DNA of 64,000 nucleotides from Salinisphaera sp. G21_0 (GTDB taxonomy: Bacteria > Pseudomonadota > Gammaproteobacteria > Pseudomonadales > Endozoicomonadaceae). This document shows, in pieces, positions 59,316 to 64,000 of the stretch. Where the stretch lies: positions 1 through 64,000 of the forward strand of contig NZ_JAGHQW010000004.1 of NCBI RefSeq assembly GCF_017744115.1, in the 5' to 3' direction. Both the position numbers and the translations under genes were made by a program. A model generated the notes under the pieces. It ran no database searches. It saw only the letters and a program-made list of their open reading frames with translations, and was not told the DNA's origin. How positions within the stretch are numbered: position 1 is the first letter of the stretch; every line of letters begins with the position of its first letter.

Positions 59316-60235
59316 CATGCCTCCGGTACCAGTTGTGACACGATTGCCGTTGCCATGCGGTTTGCGGACAGCGGTCCTCCGAAGGACCACAGTGCCGGCA
59401 AATAGTGAACCCGCCCTTCTCTGACCGCCGGGATAGCCTGCCATACTGGAGAACGGGTCATGGCCGGAAGGTCATCAGGCTGACTACCGATAATAAGCAG
59501 GCTGGCATTCCCGATGGTGGTCAGCTTTAACAGGTCAACATGGGTAAAGTCCCGCCCTGGCAGAGCGCTGTGCCAGCTATTCACCAGACCCAGCTCATTA
59601 ACGATGGCCCCCGCCATGGACGCATCGGCATAGACCCTGAGCCCAAGGCCCATTCCCACAAATTTGCCAACGACCACTGACTGTCCGGTCATACCGGCTT
59701 GCTGGATACGACGTCGTGCCTGATCCATTAATAGCTCCATTTCCCGCAGCTTTTGCTCTGCCAGAGTCGTCCGGTCGATCAGTCGGGCGACAGAGCGAAA
59801 GACACTCTGCATCCTGTGGTAGTAGTTTGATGGGGTGTCTGTTGTGGGATACTGGGTAAAGAGCACCGTGGGAGCAATGGCTTCCAGCTCTGAAATAATT
59901 CGATTGTGTCGCCATTGGTAGCCCAGTATTAAATCCGGCTTGAGCGCCGCAATGGCCTCAAGTGATGGTTCGGATCTTAAGCCCAGCTCCTGAACCCCGT
60001 CTGGCATTACCGGACTATTGGATTGCCACTCCTTATACCCTTTGATTGACGTGACACCCGCAGGTGTAATACCCAGAGTCAGCAACATTTCCGCCTGGGT
60101 CCAATTAAGGGCGGCGATTTTATCGGGTATTTTTTCACCTGAATCGAAAGAGGATGCCCCGGCTGACTGAACAGTGGCGAGTAGCAACAGTAAGGTAAAA
60201 GCAATGTGTAGCCTGGCATTGAAAGAAACTGACAT
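59315..60235 (-). CDS. FhuD/FecB-type periplasmic siderophore-binding protein
   Basis: A 306-residue binding protein with an N-terminal signal peptide (ending near SAGASS) and no lipobox cysteine. It belongs to the class III (helical-backbone) family, with IAALNWTQAEMLLTLGITPAGV and LGLRSEPSLEAIAALKPDLILGYQWRHN. It delivers ferric siderophore to the fused permease. Its start directly follows the ATPase stop and its stop overlaps the permease start, so the three form one operon. Confidence 0.92.
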   Translation of the reverse strand: MSVSFNARLHIAFTLLLLLATVQSAGASSFDSGEKIPDKIAALNWTQAEMLLTLGITPAGVTSIKGYKEWQSNSPVMPDGVQELGLRSEPSLEAIAALKPDLILGYQWRHNRIISELEAIAPTVLFTQYPTTDTPSNYYHRMQSVFRSVARLIDRTTLAEQKLREMELLMDQARRRIQQAGMTGQSVVVGKFVGMGLGLRVYADASMAGAIVNELGLVNSWHSALPGRDFTHVDLLKLTTIGNASLLIIGSQPDDLPAMTRSPVWQAIPAVREGRVHYLPALWSFGGPLSANRMATAIVSQLVPEA

Positions 60236-61078
60236 TCAGGCCACTTCCTTGTCTGATACACTCAGCACCGGTTGTAGTAAATGCTCAGTCGTACTGTTAG
60301 CCGATGGCAAAAACAGACAGTGATCATAGCCTTCCGGCTGAACTCTGGTGGTCTTAACACCGAATACATCTGCAATCACTTCCGTGTCGAGTACCCGGTC
60401 CGCCCTGCCCTTTCGCAGCAGATCTCCATGGTTCATCAACACCACATCATCACTGAACTGCAGCGCCTGATTAAGGTCGTGAAGAACCCAGGCGACTGTC
60501 GTATTTTGCTCACGGTTCAACGTCCGGACAATATCAAGCAGCTGGAGTTGATGGGCAATATCAAGCCATGAGGTGGGCTCATCCAGCAATAAGATACCGG
60601 TCTCCTGAGCCAGGATCATCGCCAGCCATACCCGCTGCATTTCTCCACCGGACAGGTGATCGACCCGTGTCTTTGCGAAGTCCGCCATGTCCACCCGAGC
60701 CAAGGCTGTGTTGATTGCCTGATGATCACTGGATTTCATCCGGCCAAAGGGGCCGGCATGAGGGTAACGACCACAGGCGACCAGTTCAGAAACTGACATT
60801 CCCAAAGGTACGGGTGAGTGCTGAGGTAACAGTGCCAGCTTCCGGGCCAGCGCTTTTCTGTGCCATTGAAGCAGTGGTTTTCCTGCAAGCAACACTTCTC
60901 CGCCATCCGGCGTGATCAAACCGGAAAGCATCTTTAACAGCGTGCTTTTGCCCGAACCATTGGGGCCGAGAATGGCGGTTATTCTGCCGGGAGCCAACTC
61001 AAGGCTGATCGGCTTGATCACCTGCTTGCCATTAACACGGTAACTTGCCTGATTAAGGCGGAGTGTATGATTAGACAT
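60236..61078 (-). CDS. FhuC/FecE-type siderophore ABC transporter ATPase
   Basis: A 280-residue ATPase. Walker A is LGPNGSGKSTLLKML, the signature LSGGEMQRVWLAMILAQ, Walker B ILLLDEPTSWLD, and the switch histidine is in AWVLHDLNQAL. It is the first gene of the ATPase-binding protein-permease operon, and a Fur box stands about 95 bases upstream of its start. Confidence 0.95.
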   Translation of the reverse strand: MSNHTLRLNQASYRVNGKQVIKPISLELAPGRITAILGPNGSGKSTLLKMLSGLITPDGGEVLLAGKPLLQWHRKALARKLALLPQHSPVPLGMSVSELVACGRYPHAGPFGRMKSSDHQAINTALARVDMADFAKTRVDHLSGGEMQRVWLAMILAQETGILLLDEPTSWLDIAHQLQLLDIVRTLNREQNTTVAWVLHDLNQALQFSDDVVLMNHGDLLRKGRADRVLDTEVIADVFGVKTTRVQPEGYDHCLFLPSANSTTEHLLQPVLSVSDKEVA

Positions 61079-61172
61079 CCATTTTTCTTTTTTTGATGAA
61101 CTGTGTCGTTTGTCTCAGGCTGATCCGTTTTCTGCTGGTTTATTGATCAGTTGCTTTGAGATGGTTGCGAAT

Positions 61173-61191
61173 GATATTGATTATCATTTGA
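61173..61191 (-). promoter_or_regulatory. Fur box before the ABC importer operon
   Basis: On the minus strand TCAAATGATAATCAATATC matches about 15 of 19 positions of the Fur consensus. It lies between gene 61196-61588 and the ATPase start, so it probably controls the importer operon. Confidence 0.75.
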
Positions 61192-61195
61192 TCGT

Positions 61196-61588
61196 TCAAG
61201 TGATTTTCTTGTTATCCTGTATTCGGGTCATTGCCCAATCCTTTGCTTCACTCCAATCCAGGCACGCCTTCATGGGAAACGGCATGGCACTTTGCATGTT
61301 TTTACTGACTACACGGTCGCCCTCTTGTTCCGAGCCAACCAGTCTGGCGACACCAGTACAATATAAACCCAGCAACTCCCGCTTCTCCTTAAACCAGAGC
61401 CCAAGCAATTTACGGGCTACGGGTGAAAATTCACTATTAGGCTGTGCATGTATTACCATGCTGAAGGGCTCTTTTCTGTCCAGAAGCCCGGATAACTCAT
61501 GTAACCAATCCCGTGCATCCTGATCCGTTGCCGGAGCATTAAAGCGGATGGTAACCATGGGCCAACCCATCATTTGAATCGCAGACAT
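61196..61588 (-). CDS. small uncharacterised protein of the siderophore locus
   Basis: A 130-residue soluble protein with no family I recognise. It overlaps the end of the MFS gene: from ATG 61588 (GGGAAG six bases upstream) by 19 bases, or from ATG 61573 by the common ATGA overlap. Translation is therefore coupled to the exporter, suggesting a role in siderophore production or release. The alternating hydrophobic pattern VTIRFNAPATDQDARDWLHEL and FSMVIHAQP suggests a small alpha/beta domain, possibly STAS-like, but this is uncertain. Confidence 0.7.
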   Translation of the reverse strand: MSAIQMMGWPMVTIRFNAPATDQDARDWLHELSGLLDRKEPFSMVIHAQPNSEFSPVARKLLGLWFKEKRELLGLYCTGVARLVGSEQEGDRVVSKNMQSAMPFPMKACLDWSEAKDWAMTRIQDNKKIT

Positions 61589-62823
61589 AATGACTTCCCG
61601 TGTTCATGATCAACCCATAAAAAAGTGATCATCAGTGATACGCTGGCAACCAGCACCCCGACCAACTCCTGCTGCCAGCCATTACTATTAATCGTGCCGG
61701 CCAGCAATGCACCCAGCGTATAGCCAATGGTATGAATCATAGTGAGCATGCCGGTAAGCGCACCCTGCTGACGGCTGGCCTGAGCAGATGCCAACGCTGT
61801 ATAAGCTGGTGTTAATAAAGCAACCGAAGCGGCGCTGATGGTCATTCCGCTGGCCAGCCAGAACAGGTTCTTACCAGTCACCATGAACATAGTGCCAATC
61901 AGCAACAACACACTCCCACACTTCAATGCCATGACCAGATTTCGCTGAACCCACCGGGCAGCGACCAGATGGGCAATAATGGTCGACAGTGCTGCCAGCA
62001 TCATCAGGATTGACAGTAATCGGGTGGTGGTTACTCCATCATGAACAATAAGATGAAGTCGGGGACCGGCCAGGTATTGCAGAAACCCAAACAGCGTTGT
62101 GACTGAGCACGCCAGTAGCAGCAATGGCCAGGTCTCTGCCATTAATAAGCGCACATAGCCATTACGGCCCCCTGACACCTTGTCATGCCTTACTGATACC
62201 ACGGGTAAAATGACCAGCATAATGAGGAAAACCATGGCCAGCAGCGATACCGCACCGAGAGGAAAAGCACTTCCCCAACCGATAAGTAAGGCTGGAACCA
62301 GGGGGCCTGATAGCCGACCCACATTAATACCTGCTGTGATGCGGCTGAGCATTCTGGCCCGATTTACTCGGGCACTGTCGTCAATTACCCATGCCTGAAC
62401 CGCCGGATACAAGCCAGATGCAAGCAGCCCATAGATGATGCGGGCAGAGAACATCAAGAAAATTGCCTGCTGTTGATTCAGCACGCCAGACACAACTCCC
62501 TGAATAGACAGGGCCAGCATCAAAAAGCTCAGGGCTATGCCGACAGTACCCGAGATGATTACAGGTATACGACCATAGTTATCTGATATTCGTCCCCAGA
62601 TGGGGGCCGATAGGATAAACAGTCCGGTACCGAGAGCAACCATGACACTGAGCACACCGTAGCCAATTCCGGTCTCTTCCAGAATGGCTGGCAGACTGAT
62701 CAGCAGCGTTGTCTGGCCAGTTCCCAGCAGGAATACCGCAATCAAACGACAAAAGTTATTCCGGCCTGAGCGTTGCCCGGAATGTGTGTCTGTTGAAACG
62801 GGATATAACGCATTTTCCGGCAT
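61570..62823 (-). CDS. MFS transporter, probable siderophore exporter
   Basis: A 417-residue major facilitator with about twelve hydrophobic helices. The loop 2-3 motif is WGRISDNYGRIPVI, the usual G-x-x-x-D-x-x-G-R form. It is divergent from the IucA/IucC synthetase gene and shares a Fur box with it. MFS proteins beside NIS synthetase genes usually export the siderophore, so that role is likely. Overlaps gene 61196-61588. Confidence 0.88.
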   Translation of the reverse strand: MPENALYPVSTDTHSGQRSGRNNFCRLIAVFLLGTGQTTLLISLPAILEETGIGYGVLSVMVALGTGLFILSAPIWGRISDNYGRIPVIISGTVGIALSFLMLALSIQGVVSGVLNQQQAIFLMFSARIIYGLLASGLYPAVQAWVIDDSARVNRARMLSRITAGINVGRLSGPLVPALLIGWGSAFPLGAVSLLAMVFLIMLVILPVVSVRHDKVSGGRNGYVRLLMAETWPLLLLACSVTTLFGFLQYLAGPRLHLIVHDGVTTTRLLSILMMLAALSTIIAHLVAARWVQRNLVMALKCGSVLLLIGTMFMVTGKNLFWLASGMTISAASVALLTPAYTALASAQASRQQGALTGMLTMIHTIGYTLGALLAGTINSNGWQQELVGVLVASVSLMITFLWVDHEHGKSLCLRFK

Positions 62824-62867
62824 GTTTAATTCTCAACACTGCACATTTATTATTCAATTTGTTGCAA

Positions 62868-62884
62868 ATGATAATTGTTATCAT
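62868..62884. promoter_or_regulatory. Fur box between the exporter and the siderophore synthetase
   Basis: ATGATAATTGTTATCAT is a near-perfect palindrome (ATGATAA, three-base centre, TTATCAT) equivalent to the core of the Fur consensus. On the plus strand it lies between TTGCAA (62862) and a TAGGAT hexamer, a possible promoter. It probably represses both the exporter (minus) and the synthetase (plus) in iron-replete cells. Confidence 0.85.
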
Positions 62885-63076
62885 ATAGGATAGCAACCCA
62901 ATCCAGGATGGGTTCAATTTTAAAAAATGGAAATAACAGACTGTTGAAAAAGAAAATGGGTTGCTGGATAAGTTAAGAATTGATGACTAACCCGTATTAA
63001 AAATTTTAATAACTAACTCTCAACAACGTTGCTGATGAGAGCGTAATTCGTTGAACCTTTAAAAACTGAAATAATA

Positions 63077-64000
63077 ATGATGTCCTCAGACTCAAAACTA
63101 AAACATTCGGCTGATAAAATAATGTCCGGCACATCCTCCGGTGGCGTGAATGATCAATGGCTTGGTAATGCAGCTATGATCAGAAACCAGGCTGAAGTGC
63201 TGAGCGCTAACTGTTTTTTTAATGCGCTCCTGCGGGAATGGCAAGGCTGGACATTTCATAAAGCCAGTGAATTTAAGGCGATAGAGCGTTATCGATCACA
63301 ATTCATCTCTGCAACGGGGAAGAATATTGATCGTGTGATCAATATTCCTGTCAATGATTCATCGTTATTGGTATTTATCAGTCACTTTTCAATTACCGGG
63401 CGTCACCAGTTTTTAATGCCAGTGATTTTATCAAGCCCGGCAAAAGCAACGGCTATTCCCGTCACTTTTATGGAGGCTGTTCAGTTGCTGGTAACCGGGG
63501 ATATTCTCTGGCAGAGCGATCCACAGACCCGGAGACATTTCCTGCAACGGATTCATCACAGTGTTAACAATATTGAAACCAATCTGAGAGCCCGTCAGCC
63601 ATCATTAGACGACATTTTTAACGGTCCCGGGGATTTTCAGACTTCAGAACAGTCACTGCTGACAGGGCACTCTGTCCATCCCTGCCCGAAAAGTCGTGAT
63701 CAATTCAGTCAGGATGATGCCGCCCGATATATGCCGGAGTTTGGTCGCAGCTTCCAGCTCCACTGGTTTGCCATAGACTCCGACCTACTCGATGACGACA
63801 GTGTTCATACACTGTCGTTCAGTGAACTGACCAGACAACTGGCAGAAGAAGACAAAAGCTTTCCTGCAGCGTTACTCCATGCAACCCCTGAGCATCAAAC
63901 GCTCTTGCCCGCCCACCCATGGCAGGCCCAGCAGTGGCTGAAAAGCAGCTACATACGTCAGTTGATTCAGGAAAAGAAACTGGTTGATTATGGATTAAAG
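63077..64000 (+). CDS. IucA/IucC-family NIS siderophore synthetase (partial, 5' part)
   Basis: An open frame from ATG 63077 (or the next codon, 63080) runs off the window end after 308 codons. It belongs to the NRPS-independent siderophore synthetases that join a carboxylic acid such as citrate to an amine or alcohol with ATP. Family markers are EQSLLTGHSVHPCPKSRDQF (ATP and substrate binding), YMPEFGRSFQLHWFAI and LLPAHPWQAQQW. The C-terminal part is outside the window, so type A, B or C cannot be told. The ribosome site is weak. The Fur box lies about 190 bases upstream. Confidence 0.93.
   Translation, partial: MMSSDSKLKHSADKIMSGTSSGGVNDQWLGNAAMIRNQAEVLSANCFFNALLREWQGWTFHKASEFKAIERYRSQFISATGKNIDRVINIPVNDSSLLVFISHFSITGRHQFLMPVILSSPAKATAIPVTFMEAVQLLVTGDILWQSDPQTRRHFLQRIHHSVNNIETNLRARQPSLDDIFNGPGDFQTSEQSLLTGHSVHPCPKSRDQFSQDDAARYMPEFGRSFQLHWFAIDSDLLDDDSVHTLSFSELTRQLAEEDKSFPAALLHATPEHQTLLPAHPWQAQQWLKSSYIRQLIQEKKLVDYGLK

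Noticed and set aside
59316-59444. N-terminal extension of the fused permease
   Set aside because: This part is encoded inside the binding-protein gene, is basic and unlike FhuB, and the GGAGG-ATGATG junction at 59315 is a much better start.

Overview
The window is chromosomal DNA of a gammaproteobacterium, around the replication origin. The core genes (rRNA 5' end, parAB, rsmG, aroE-hemF-tsaC-dprA, def-fmt-rsmB-trkA, trkH, glyQS, gmhB-plsC, gmhA, dnaA-dnaN-recF-gyrB, rpmH-rnpA-yidD-yidC-mnmE) have the content and partial order seen in Oceanospirillales and Pseudomonas relatives. Between them lie genes built from eukaryote-type domains: RING/TRAF-MATH, F-box plus WD40, HMG-box, ankyrin, TPR and a membrane RING protein. 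That mixture is typical of host-associated Endozoicomonadaceae, so an Endozoicomonas-like marine-animal symbiont is my best guess. This is inference from gene content; no database search was run.

Layout. 1-864: 5' end of a 16S rRNA gene on the minus strand, with boxA leader and two tandem promoters. 865-4118: a TRAF-like protein and an ankyrin protein. 4298-6692: parB, parA, rsmG. 6827-8589: an unknown coiled protein and a YiiX-like cysteine hydrolase. 8670-13537: aroE, hemF, tsaC, dprA and a LysM protein on the minus strand. 13826-22231: a YejA-like peptide-binding protein, def-fmt-rsmB-trkA, a small unknown gene, a long palindromic element, trkH. 22437-23243: an HMG-box protein. 23531-28014: glyQ, glyS, gmhB, plsC. 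28447-32086: a 14-repeat TPR protein and a membrane RING protein. 32156-39261: gmhA, gyrB, recF (holding two perfect parS sites), dnaN, dnaA. 39430-39900: probable oriC. 39932-42691: a large unknown gene between oriC and rpmH. 42804-50309: rpmH, rnpA, a small ORF, yidD, yidC, a six-LysM FimV-like protein, mnmE. 50537-54898: three tandem F-box/WD40 genes, the first frameshifted and the second with a decayed tail. 54985-64000: an iron-uptake locus (TonB receptor, FhuB/D/C-type ABC importer, MFS exporter, IucA/IucC synthetase) with three Fur-box-like operators.

How the genes work together. The dnaA/oriC/parS/parAB set runs origin firing and segregation. The def-fmt-rsmB and rpmH-rnpA-yidD-yidC-mnmE blocks serve translation and membrane insertion. 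The Fur-controlled block at the right end looks like a complete siderophore make-export-import system, with its synthetase cut by the window edge. The most striking content is the set of proteins resembling eukaryotic ubiquitin-ligase parts (RING-TRAF, membrane RING, F-box adaptors) plus a SOX-like HMG-box protein. Together they look like a host-directed effector repertoire scattered through the most conserved part of the chromosome.
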